From a bacterium (GTDB lineage: Bacteria; JAMCPX01), in contig JAJYUJ010000020.1 of the NCBI GenBank assembly GCA_021792615.1, forward strand, positions 1 to 50,088: a stretch of 50,088 nt of DNA, given 5' to 3'. The notes below the pieces were generated by a model. That model had not been told where the DNA came from, did not search any database, and saw only the letters and a list, made by a program, of their open reading frames with translations. Positions 8,879 through 16,875 of the stretch are shown in pieces (within the stretch, counting starts at the first letter, position 1; each line of letters starts with the position of its first letter). The position numbers were made by a program, and so were the translations under genes.

Positions 8879-11179
8879 TCACGTTACAACTGATTCAAGT
8901 ACAGTTCCTGAAGGTATGCCGTCCAAATCAACCTTCACGTCTATTTCCCCGTCGTTCAAATATACGGTAAATCTGTTCCCCTTCTGCCAGTGGAACGTGA
9001 GGGGTATCTTGATAAGCTGATCGATCGTTCTCTTCAACAACCTGGCGCCGTATTTCTGACTGTAGCCGCTGGTCACGACGTAGTCCAGAGCATCTTCCGT
9101 AACGGTAAGCTGTTTGCCTTCCCGCTCCATCTGCTTTACCGTTTGATTCATATACTTTCGGGCAATCTCCTTCACTGTTTCATACTTCAGCGGGTTAAAA
9201 ACTATTATTTCGTCTATTCTGTTGAGGAATTCCGGTGAAAACATCCGTTCAGCCTCGCCAATCACGGATTTCCGCAGGGTATCTATACCCTGTTGCGCAT
9301 CGTTGAGAAAACCGAGGGGCTGCATGAATTTCTTGAACTGATCGGACCCGAGGTTGCTCGTCATGATTATCACTGCATCGCTGAAGTATACCTTTTTACC
9401 TCTCCCATCCGTAAGCCAGCCCTCATCGAATACCTGCAGTAAAAGATTATGAATATAACTGTTCGCCTTTTCTATCTCATCGAGCAGGACAACGGACGAA
9501 GGATTGTCCCTCACCATATTGGTGAGCGTACCACCGCGCTCGGAACCAACAATACCTCTCGGCATACCGATGAGCTTGTCTATGGCAATGGATGAATCAC
9601 CGTACTCGGACATATCCATACGTATTATTTTATTTTCATCTTCATAGAAAAATTCAGCCAGCGCCTTTGCAAGCTCTGTTTTCCCGACACCGGTAGGCCC
9701 CAGAAACAAAAGAACACCGTCCGGCCTGTTGAAGTTTTCTTTCAGCGGGCCTTTGTTTAAGCGTATACGGTTTGTTACCCTTTTAATTGCGTCATCCTGT
9801 CCGATAACTCTCTTTGAAAGAATATCGTCAATATTGAAGAACCTCTGTGCCGTATCCCTGAATACCATGTCAAGCGGTATCTGGGATTCCTGGGCGATGA
9901 CCTCCTTGACGGTATCCACGGACACAACCTCCTCGTTCTTTATCTCGGTTTTAACCGATGAAGTATCGAGCCAGCCAATGACCTTATCGGGCAGCCGCAC
10001 AGACCTGTTATACCGCTGACTCATATCGACTGCGGTATCTACCGCTTCGGGCGGTATCGTTACGTTGTAAAGCCTCTCCAGTCTCGGAACGACACCCTCT
10101 ACAATGGTACGTGCCTCGGGCAAAGACGGTTCTTTGACATGGACAAGCCTGAACCTCCGTGAAAGAGCTTCATCCTCCGCTATGTATTCCTTATATTCAG
10201 TGTACGTCGTTGCCCCGATTATCTGGACTTCACCCCGTGCAAGGCTCGACTTGAATATGTTTGCGGCATCGCTCGGAACCCCCATAGCTGAGCCCGCACC
10301 CACGAGGCTATGTGCCTCATCGACGAACAGTACGATATTCTGTCTCTCTTTCAACTCTTTGATGATCCGTTCGATCCGGTCCTCGAACATACCCCTGAAC
10401 ATTGTTCCTGCAACAATGGTATTCATCTGTAAATTTACAATCTGTTTTTCCTGAAGTCTCAACGGCACCCTTTCCGGCTCAAGTTCGACCATACGTGCCA
10501 GACCTTCCACAATGGCTGTCTTGCCGACACCGGCCTCACCGACCAGCATGACGGAATTGCTGCGCTCCTTATGGGATAGTATCTCCATTATCTGCGACAA
10601 TTCCTTTTCCCTGCCTATCAGAGGTGGGAGTTTATCCATTCGCGCAAGCCTGTTCAGGTTGGTCCCGAACTGTTTTAGATAGGGCGGCAGCTCGTATTTT
10701 TTCTTCAGCTCTTTTTCTTTCTCTTCGCGCTTCTTCGTCTGCCGGTCGATCTCGATGATCACGGTCCTCGGATCATAACCGAAGCCGCGGAGGAGCTGGA
10801 CTGGATAGCAGTGCCCCTCTTCGAACATCGCCTGCAGCACATCGACGGGCATAACGACCTGCTTTCCTTCACGCCGTATGTTTTCCCACGCGATCTGGAG
10901 GACAGCTGTTGCATCGGGTAAAAACTTGACGCCGCGGGTAACGAAGTACTTCGAATTGTTGAGGTGTTCCTTTAAAAGCTCTTCGACCAGCTTTCTCTCG
11001 ATACCGAGGGCGTTGGTAAAATCGTTATAAAATTCCTTCTCAACGGTTATAAAAGCGAGGAAGATGTGTTCGACTCCAACGTAAAACTGCTGGCGCTTCT
11101 TTGACTCGTCTATTGCAAGATTGAGCATGGACTGTGTCCGCTCTGAAAGCCTGTCTTTGTAGTTGGTCAAGTCAAACAT
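8879..11179 (-). CDS. clpA: ClpA-type AAA+ unfoldase (ATP-binding subunit of a Clp protease)
   Basis: A 766-residue double-AAA+ protein. It has a Clp N-domain (1-145), AAA1 with Walker A GEAGVGKTA (214-222) and Walker B VLFVDEAH (283-290), then AAA2 with GPTGVGKTE (494-502) and VVLLDEIE (563-570). There is no long coiled-coil M-domain between the modules, which separates it from ClpB and ClpC and makes it ClpA-like. The tripeptide LGF at 622-624 is in the place of the IGF/IGL loop that docks on ClpP, so a ClpP partner is likely although none is in the window. A charged linker (about 148-165) follows the N-domain. It starts 11 bases after htpX, which supports a proteostasis operon. Confidence 0.88.
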   Translation of the reverse strand: MFDLTNYKDRLSERTQSMLNLAIDESKKRQQFYVGVEHIFLAFITVEKEFYNDFTNALGIERKLVEELLKEHLNNSKYFVTRGVKFLPDATAVLQIAWENIRREGKQVVMPVDVLQAMFEEGHCYPVQLLRGFGYDPRTVIIEIDRQTKKREEKEKELKKKYELPPYLKQFGTNLNRLARMDKLPPLIGREKELSQIMEILSHKERSNSVMLVGEAGVGKTAIVEGLARMVELEPERVPLRLQEKQIVNLQMNTIVAGTMFRGMFEDRIERIIKELKERQNIVLFVDEAHSLVGAGSAMGVPSDAANIFKSSLARGEVQIIGATTYTEYKEYIAEDEALSRRFRLVHVKEPSLPEARTIVEGVVPRLERLYNVTIPPEAVDTAVDMSQRYNRSVRLPDKVIGWLDTSSVKTEIKNEEVVSVDTVKEVIAQESQIPLDMVFRDTAQRFFNIDDILSKRVIGQDDAIKRVTNRIRLNKGPLKENFNRPDGVLLFLGPTGVGKTELAKALAEFFYEDENKIIRMDMSEYGDSSIAIDKLIGMPRGIVGSERGGTLTNMVRDNPSSVVLLDEIEKANSYIHNLLLQVFDEGWLTDGRGKKVYFSDAVIIMTSNLGSDQFKKFMQPLGFLNDAQQGIDTLRKSVIGEAERMFSPEFLNRIDEIIVFNPLKYETVKEIARKYMNQTVKQMEREGKQLTVTEDALDYVVTSGYSQKYGARLLKRTIDQLIKIPLTFHWQKGNRFTVYLNDGEIDVKVDLDGIPSGTVLESVVT

Positions 11180-11190
11180 TTACCGCCTCT

Positions 11191-12039
11191 TTAACCTCTG
11201 TTATACATCAATTTCTCAAGCCTATCAACTCTTTCCTCTACCGGAGGATGCGTGCTGAACAAGGATGTTATGCCTTTGCCGAGAAACGGCTCCATGATGA
11301 ACATGTGGGCTGTAGACGGATTGGCGCTCATTGGCATTCTCTGATTACCGTACTCCAGCTTCTTCAAAGCGGATATCAGGCCGTTCGGATTTCCCGTCAG
11401 CCTTGCGCTTCCTTCATCTGCATAAAACTCTCTCGATCTCGATATCGCAAGCTGTACGATACTCGCCGCAATCGGAGCCAGTATGGCAAATAAAAGCATG
11501 ACAAATATATTGTTGTTTTTGTTCCTGCTGTTAAACCCTCCGAACATGCCGGCGAACATGGCCATCTGTGCCAGCATAACAATGGCACCCGCTATGGTCG
11601 CTGCAATACTGCTGATAAGGATATCCCTGTGTTTTACATGGGAGAGTTCATGACCGAGTACTCCCTCGATCTCCTCGTCGTTCATCATGTCCAGAAGACC
11701 TTCGGTAACGGCAACTGCAGCATGCTCCGGATTCCTGCCTGTTGCAAATGCATTCGGCGTCTGGGTAGGTATGAGGTACACCCTCGGCATGGGGATGGCG
11801 TCCTGTGTCGTAAGTTTACGTACGATTCCGAATAACCTCGGCGCATCGGATTCAGAAAGCTCTTTGGCTTTGTACATGGACAAAACAATTTTGTCCGAAA
11901 ACCAGTAGCTGGCAAAGTTCATCACGACTGCAAAAGCAAACGCAATGAGCATGCCGTTCTCTCCGCCCAGCGCACCGCCGATAACCACCAGTAATCCTGT
12001 CAGTGCCCCAAGTAGCAAAACCGTTTTCAATTGATTCAT
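11191..12039 (-). CDS. htpX: HtpX zinc metalloprotease of the inner membrane
   Basis: A 282-residue M48 peptidase that degrades misfolded membrane proteins. The zinc site is HELSH (130-134), and the third ligand lies in FYADEGSA. Hydrophobic segments are seen at residues 5-22 and 28-47 before the catalytic domain, and two more after the HELSH helix (about 140-195), matching the HtpX topology. This is the first gene of the minus-strand run; the 128 bases between it and the divergent gene at 12168 must contain its promoter. Confidence 0.94.
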   Translation of the reverse strand: MNQLKTVLLLGALTGLLVVIGGALGGENGMLIAFAFAVVMNFASYWFSDKIVLSMYKAKELSESDAPRLFGIVRKLTTQDAIPMPRVYLIPTQTPNAFATGRNPEHAAVAVTEGLLDMMNDEEIEGVLGHELSHVKHRDILISSIAATIAGAIVMLAQMAMFAGMFGGFNSRNKNNNIFVMLLFAILAPIAASIVQLAISRSREFYADEGSARLTGNPNGLISALKKLEYGNQRMPMSANPSTAHMFIMEPFLGKGITSLFSTHPPVEERVDRLEKLMYNRG

Positions 12040-12129
12040 ATCTCTCTTCTCCTGTTCGTTTCGTTATCTTATGAAAATTTTAAAGCCGCTTGTATGATAA
12101 GTCAATAGCAGACCGATTTTTGATTTTGC

Positions 12130-12158
12130 TTGAAAAGATACTCGCAGTGGTTTATATA
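12130..12158 (+). promoter_or_regulatory. Candidate sigma-70 promoter facing the TonB locus
   Basis: TTGAAA (12130-12135), a 17-base spacer and TATATA (12153-12158) fit the housekeeping consensus well. The predicted transcript would start around 12165, nearly at the ATG at 12168. So either the small gene downstream is leaderless or its real start lies further in. No experimental support. Confidence 0.45.
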
Positions 12159-12167
12159 TGAAAAAAT

Positions 12168-12479
12168 ATGACTTTTGAAAAAAATAAAGCAACAGACAAA
12201 GTACGGCTTGTAAGAGTGGCGCTTGCATCGCTGTATTTATCTATACTTATCTTCCTCCCGTTTTTACACGATCACCCGCTTGTGCTGGGACAACCGGAGC
12301 CTGCAAATTGCCCGGAACATGCCTTTGCCATTGCAAGTTATGGGGTCGTTAATCATACACTTCCAATAACAATTGTGTTCTTCTCGTTTATTTATATACT
12401 TCCGGTCTATTTTATCAAAGTTAAGTATACAGCTCTCTCGTCTGTCAGCGACAGGGCACCTCCTTCGTTCGCACCATAA
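12168..12479 (+). CDS. Small two-TM protein with HDHP / CPEH motifs (DUF2946-like)
   Basis: A 103-residue protein with two hydrophobic helices (about 14-32 and 67-88) separated by a short polar loop with HDHP and CPEH, plausible metal ligands, and a C-terminal RAPPS. This architecture, with the RxPP end, resembles the small DUF2946-type proteins that often sit beside TonB receptors or metal-resistance genes (recalled family knowledge, not searched). The candidate promoter is almost on top of the ATG and no good Shine-Dalgarno is visible, so the start is uncertain. It is the only convincing reading of this stretch. A role in metal uptake with the downstream TonB system is inferred from position. 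Confidence 0.55.
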   Translation: MTFEKNKATDKVRLVRVALASLYLSILIFLPFLHDHPLVLGQPEPANCPEHAFAIASYGVVNHTLPITIVFFSFIYILPVYFIKVKYTALSSVSDRAPPSFAP

Positions 12480-12895
12480 ACATACCAATAAACTTAGGGT
12501 AGCGGGCGGGCCATCATCTTTGCAAAAAATCTCCCCTATTTCCTCTTTTGCTGAGAGGAGTAACGCAGAAGCTTGTCAGGAAGATTGCAAGAACACATTT
12601 CAGTTCGTGTGATTCTTGCTAAGATCGTGTGACCAATCAGGACACCGCTTGTTTTCCGAACAAGGCATTAATTCTGTTTCACCCTTTGAAAAAGGAAGCG
12701 GGGGACCCGGGCGAAGTTCAGGCCGGGGAATATTTGCGGGTCATACTTCTTCCTTAATAATGCCAGAACACCACACCCGGATGGATACCTCCATTATCGA
12801 AAAGATCAAGCAGAAGCCTCTGCCATCGCACACAAAATTTATTGGTACATCTTTTATTCTCAATTCACATTTCAATTTAAAACAAGGAGGTTTTA
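12480..12895 (+). other. 416-base untranslated leader of the TonB receptor gene
   Basis: No credible gene is seen here. The stretch holds a hairpin at 12587-12619 (GCAAGAA with TTCTTGC plus CACA/TGTG, one bulge), then the structured element at 12664-12764, and an AAGGAGG Shine-Dalgarno at about 12884-12890 for the receptor gene. The long leader with two foldable elements suggests post-transcriptional control of the receptor operon. Confidence 0.5.
12664..12764 (+). ncRNA. Candidate riboswitch, 5' half like the c-di-AMP (ydaO/yuaA) class
   Basis: A closing stem GGCATTA (12664-12670) / TAATGCC (12758-12764) encloses a domain that reads TTAATTCTGTTTC, a CCCTTT-AAAAGG-type hairpin, AGCGGGGGACCC (about 12697-12708) and GGGGAAT (12725-12731). 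The order of these blocks matches the conserved 5' part of the ydaO/yuaA riboswitch (TTAATTCTG, GCGGGGGACCCA, GGGGTGAATC). The 3' hallmark CAGCTAACCTCGTAAGCG is not present, so it is either a diverged or degenerate copy or a different RNA. It precedes the TonB receptor start by about 130 bases on the same strand. Confidence 0.45.
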
Positions 12896-15139
12896 ATGAA
12901 ATTTATAAAAATAATATTGTTATCCTTCATAATTACGATAGGAGGCACCGGTGTTTTAAAGGCAGATACCCTGTCTTCATCCGGCACGCTCATACTACAT
13001 GTTTCGATAGGTCATACAGGCAAACCCTTGCCGGGCGCTGCCATAACGGTTCGCTCGGACAGTGCGACGATAACCGGCACTACGAATACCTATGGCCAAT
13101 GTATCATTGCCAGCCTGAAACCCGGCATCTACAGCGTTAAGATACATGCAAAGGAATTTGAAGAACGAACAATAACGATCAACATTACCGGCGGGCAGGC
13201 CTCGCTGCACGATATCAATCTCCATAGCGAACTTGTCTATACGGTGCATGCACATACACTGGTCATGAACACGAAAAGTTCTTCATCTTCTACAGAAATA
13301 TCGCACAAAACAGTATCGGCTTTAGCAGGAAGCGACAACCTTTCCAAGCTACTGTATACGGTTCCCGGTGCTGCACAGGGACCTTTTGGAGAGGTGCATT
13401 TCCGCGGTGCCCACACAGAAATAACGTACAGAATCGACGGCGTCGATATACCTTCCGCTGTCTCGGGAAGCTTTTCGGACATACTCGATCCTCAGGACAT
13501 CCAGAGTATAGACGTCATGACAGGCGGTTATCCCGCCGAATATGGCAACAGCCTTGCCGGTGTCGTAAATATTACAACCAGACAGCATCCGGAAAAGGAG
13601 ATAGGTATAAAAGAAGGCAACTTCGACACACACAGCATAAACTTTAATGTCTCGGGCAACAAATCCGCATTCACCTATGCTTTATCGGGCATAAGCTATT
13701 TTACGGGCAGAGGTCTCGACACCCCGGTTGTAAACCCGATTCACGACAATCTGTTAAAACATTCGTTGTTCGGTAATTTCAGCTATATGATTGACAACAA
13801 CGACAGGGTGAGTGTGCTGCTGTACGGGGATATATCTCAATATCAGATACCGAATACGGACCTTCAACAGGCTCTTGGGGTGAATGATAATCAGAACGAA
13901 TCCAATGATTATGAAACCATCCTCTGGCACCACAATTTCCAGAGTGATTCCAATCTTGTCGTATCTGTGTACAGGCGCGGATCCACACTCGGCTACGACG
14001 GGAGCCCTTCTGATCTGTACGGCGGCTCGGTCACATCCCCTGCATACCTGAACGATGTTGCCGAGTCATTCCTTGGTTCCGGGGCTCAGGCAAATTATAC
14101 AAACGAGGTACTAAAGCACAATCAAATAAAGGCTGGAGCAAGCTACAAGTATTTGATCAACAAACAGTACTTCTTTCTGGCTGAAAGCCCCCAATCATAT
14201 CCGCCATTTTATGATAACCATACGGACAGGGGGTTCGAATACAGCGGTTACTTGCAGGATGAATTGTCGTATGATCCCGTGACGATAAATGCCGGACTCC
14301 GGTATGATTACATCAATGAATATGTCGCTGCCGATCAGCTCAGCCCGCGTATCGGGATAGCGGTAAAACTCTTAAAAACAAATTCTATCCACGCTTATTA
14401 TGGACGTTTTTTCCAGCCTGCACCGTTCGAAAATATCCATGTAAACTCAATACCCATGTTTGCGAACCAGAATATGAGTATACCTCTTCAGCCTGAGCGT
14501 GACAACTACTTCGAAGTCGGAGACCAGCAGATGATAACCGATTATCTCCTCGCAAAGCTTACCTGGTACTACAAACTGATGACCAATGTTATAGATTACA
14601 ACCAATTGCTGAATTCCAACATCTATGTTCCCTATAATATCCAATCCGGTTATACCAGGGGCATTGAATTCAGCATTAAATCAAGAGAGGTTGACGGGCT
14701 GTCCGGAGAGTTCAACATAGCGTGGGAACGGTCTCAGGGAAAGGGCGCTATAACCGGCGGATTGTTCACGGTCGAACCGGTACCGCAGGGCTATTTCTAT
14801 TTCGATCACGATCAAACATACACGTCCTCGGCACTCATCAATTACCGGGACCACGGATTCTGGAGCACGCTTGATCTCGAATACGGCAGCGGTCTCCCGT
14901 ATGGATACAATGCTGTTACAGGGGATGTAAACTATTTAAGGGTCCCTCCGCACACTATTGCAGGTTTAAATTTAGGATACAATTTCGAAAAGGGATTCTA
15001 CCTTGGCAAATCGGATATAGAACTTGATATAGGCAATATCCTGAACACATCGTATCTGATAAACCAGCAAAACGGATTTAACAATACCCATTGGGGGAGT
15101 CCGCGTACCATAGCTATTCTGTTTAAAAAATATTTGTGA
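12896..15139 (+). CDS. TonB-dependent outer-membrane receptor
   Basis: A 747-residue receptor. It starts with a signal peptide (about residues 1-23, ending VLKA) and a carboxypeptidase-regulatory-like domain (about 30-110; TGKPLPGAAITVRSD). The plug domain follows (about 130-225: YRIDGVDIPS, MTGGYPAEYGNSLAGVVNITT in part). The remaining 500 residues show alternating aromatic beta strands of a 22-strand barrel. The substrate cannot be told from sequence. The gene is followed 8 bases later by exbB, exbD and tonB, so this receptor has its own energising complex. A strong AAGGAGG lies before the ATG. A metal chelate or vitamin is possible given the small HDHP protein upstream, but this is a guess. 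Confidence 0.9.
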   Translation: MKFIKIILLSFIITIGGTGVLKADTLSSSGTLILHVSIGHTGKPLPGAAITVRSDSATITGTTNTYGQCIIASLKPGIYSVKIHAKEFEERTITINITGGQASLHDINLHSELVYTVHAHTLVMNTKSSSSSTEISHKTVSALAGSDNLSKLLYTVPGAAQGPFGEVHFRGAHTEITYRIDGVDIPSAVSGSFSDILDPQDIQSIDVMTGGYPAEYGNSLAGVVNITTRQHPEKEIGIKEGNFDTHSINFNVSGNKSAFTYALSGISYFTGRGLDTPVVNPIHDNLLKHSLFGNFSYMIDNNDRVSVLLYGDISQYQIPNTDLQQALGVNDNQNESNDYETILWHHNFQSDSNLVVSVYRRGSTLGYDGSPSDLYGGSVTSPAYLNDVAESFLGSGAQANYTNEVLKHNQIKAGASYKYLINKQYFFLAESPQSYPPFYDNHTDRGFEYSGYLQDELSYDPVTINAGLRYDYINEYVAADQLSPRIGIAVKLLKTNSIHAYYGRFFQPAPFENIHVNSIPMFANQNMSIPLQPERDNYFEVGDQQMITDYLLAKLTWYYKLMTNVIDYNQLLNSNIYVPYNIQSGYTRGIEFSIKSREVDGLSGEFNIAWERSQGKGAITGGLFTVEPVPQGYFYFDHDQTYTSSALINYRDHGFWSTLDLEYGSGLPYGYNAVTGDVNYLRVPPHTIAGLNLGYNFEKGFYLGKSDIELDIGNILNTSYLINQQNGFNNTHWGSPRTIAILFKKYL

Positions 15140-15147
15140 GGTGAAAC

Positions 15148-15774
15148 ATGCAAAACATATCAAATGCGTTACAGTTTATCATGAAAGGCGGGATCATGAT
15201 GTACCCGCTTCTGTTCGTATCCGTCGTATCCATGGCATTGATCATCGAGAGGCTGATGTTCTTCGCCAAGATAAACAATCTGGATGTCTCATTACTGCAA
15301 AAAACAAAACACCTGTTAACGGACAATAAAAGGGAAGACTTAAGGGCTTTTCTGTCGAGCCAAAAAACGCCGGTTGCCGATGTACTCATGACCGGCGTGG
15401 ATACCATGGATTCAAATGCGAACGACATGGATATTGCAATGGAGCAGCACGCGGTCAGTATCATACCGAAACTCGAAAGTAAATTATGGCTGCTTGATAC
15501 CATTATCACCATGGCACCCTTGCTCGGGCTCCTTGGCACCATAACCGGTATGATCAAGGCGTTCCAGATATTCTCGACAAAAGGTCTGAACCAGCCCACC
15601 GCAATATCCGGCGGCGTTGGCGAGGCACTTATAGCGACGGCAACCGGTTTGATCGTTGCTGTTTTTACCCTGCTGTTTTACAACTACTTCAACACAAAGG
15701 TACGGCGATTGATAAAGGACATGGAGTTTGCGTCCAATGAATTCCTCAGAATGGTCAAGCAGGTAGAGCCATGA
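15148..15774 (+). CDS. exbB: ExbB/TolQ-family proton channel subunit
   Basis: A 208-residue inner-membrane protein with three predicted helices (about 13-31, 113-135, 158-180). The conserved MAPLLGLLGTITGMIKAF and the GVGEALIATATGLIVAV segments are the MotA/TolQ/ExbB signature. It uses the proton gradient, with ExbD, to drive TonB. It is placed between the receptor and exbD, with a GAGGTG Shine-Dalgarno, which favours ExbB over TolQ; a separate tolQ exists at 40166-40900. Confidence 0.92.
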   Translation: MQNISNALQFIMKGGIMMYPLLFVSVVSMALIIERLMFFAKINNLDVSLLQKTKHLLTDNKREDLRAFLSSQKTPVADVLMTGVDTMDSNANDMDIAMEQHAVSIIPKLESKLWLLDTIITMAPLLGLLGTITGMIKAFQIFSTKGLNQPTAISGGVGEALIATATGLIVAVFTLLFYNYFNTKVRRLIKDMEFASNEFLRMVKQVEP

Positions 15775-16175
15775 AGATACGGCAATTGGAACCGCCGAAA
15801 AAGGCACGGATAGAGATCATCAACATGATCGATGTGATATTCTTCCTGCTGGTGTTTTTTATGGTTACATCCGCCTCCATCATAGCCATGAAAGGGATCA
15901 AGGTTGATCTTCCGCATGCATCGACAGCAAAAACGACGGATGCCAAATTTATAACCATTACCCTGACAAAAGGCCAAAAGCTTTTTGTCAACGGCAAAAA
16001 GACGAACCCGGACCGGCTCTCTGCAAAGCTGTCGCAGGAGCTTATAGAATATCCGGATGATGTGGTTGTGATCAATGCTGACAGGGATTCTAACTATGGC
16101 GCTGTTGTAAACATCATGAATATATCCCGGGAAGCCGGTGCAACGAAATTCGCCATTGCAGCCGTAACAAAATAA
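15771..16175 (+). CDS. exbD: ExbD/TolR-family subunit
   Basis: A 134-residue protein with a single N-terminal transmembrane helix that carries the essential aspartate (NMIDVIFFLLVFFMV), then a periplasmic domain. It overlaps exbB by 4 bases (ATGA), so it is translationally coupled. It belongs with ExbB and the TonB protein that follows 5 bases later. Confidence 0.92.
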   Translation: MKIRQLEPPKKARIEIINMIDVIFFLLVFFMVTSASIIAMKGIKVDLPHASTAKTTDAKFITITLTKGQKLFVNGKKTNPDRLSAKLSQELIEYPDDVVVINADRDSNYGAVVNIMNISREAGATKFAIAAVTK

Positions 16176-16179
16176 AATT

Positions 16180-16815
16180 ATGGAAACGGATCAGCAAAAG
16201 ATATTTTTGATTGCAGCAGCCACTCTTGCGGTAGCGCTGCACATTGTCGCATTGTACGCCATAGGATGGATAGGCATATCAAGCAGGAAACAGCCGCAGA
16301 AAATCCTTATCCCCGTAACGATGCAGATAAAACCTTTCGACAAAGTCACCAAACCAAAGATACCCGTTCGCATAAGTCATATTCATCCGCAACGGATCCA
16401 TCCGGTCAAAACCGGGCATAACAAGTTTTTGGCAAGTTCCACAACGACAAATCATGGATTTTCAGTACCATCCGGAGGAAACATAAAGGCAGGAACAGTG
16501 CTTGCACATCAGGGTACATCAGCTACTTCAACATCCTCAGACAGCATCTTCCTGCCCCCCATACCGATCTTTAATCCGCTGCCTGTTATACCATCAAACC
16601 TGAGAACACACGGGTACAGTACGTACGTGCGGGTTGAATTCTTTGTAAGCAGGGATGCTTCGTTTACCTCGAAACTGCTGTCATCCACAGGCTATGATGA
16701 ATTGGACAGAGTGGTGATAGATACACTCAAGAAGTGGAAATTTTCTCCCGCAACCATGGACGGGCAACCGGTAAACGGTACGCTGAAGCTGCGCATACAG
16801 TTTTCAGTAAATTAA
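16180..16815 (+). CDS. tonB: TonB-type energy transducer
   Basis: A 211-residue protein with one N-terminal helix (about residues 9-29), a proline- and Ser/Thr-rich periplasmic linker (about 40-140), and a C-terminal TonB domain with VRVEFFVSRDASF, the YDELDRVVIDTLKKWKFSPA motif and a final LRIQFSVN. It contacts the TonB box of the receptor and passes on energy from ExbB/ExbD. No clear Shine-Dalgarno is seen, so it is probably coupled to exbD. It ends the operon; a hairpin follows at once. Confidence 0.9.
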   Translation: METDQQKIFLIAAATLAVALHIVALYAIGWIGISSRKQPQKILIPVTMQIKPFDKVTKPKIPVRISHIHPQRIHPVKTGHNKFLASSTTTNHGFSVPSGGNIKAGTVLAHQGTSATSTSSDSIFLPPIPIFNPLPVIPSNLRTHGYSTYVRVEFFVSRDASFTSKLLSSTGYDELDRVVIDTLKKWKFSPATMDGQPVNGTLKLRIQFSVN

Positions 16816-16841
16816 CCCCCAAAAAATGCATTTTGGGGGTT
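16814..16841. terminator. Hairpin between convergent tonB and lipoprotein genes
   Basis: AACCCCCAAAA (16814-16824) pairs perfectly with TTTTGGGGGTT (16831-16841). It starts inside the tonB stop region and lies before the stop of the convergent gene at 16876. The stem contains T/A runs on both arms, so it can work on both strands, although neither strand has a long T-tract after it. Confidence 0.65.
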
Positions 16842-16875
16842 GACTCAAAAAAATTATCTTTAGAGAATAAAATAC

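Noticed and set aside
12541-12600. TPP or SAM riboswitch in CTCTTTTGCTGAGAGG
   Set aside because: Only the CTGAGA core fits; the downstream conserved blocks of both classes are absent.
12616-13140. 174-codon plus-strand frame before and over the TonB receptor start
   Set aside because: It overlaps the receptor signal peptide in another frame, has low-complexity composition and covers the structured leader; the receptor has the Shine-Dalgarno and clear homology.
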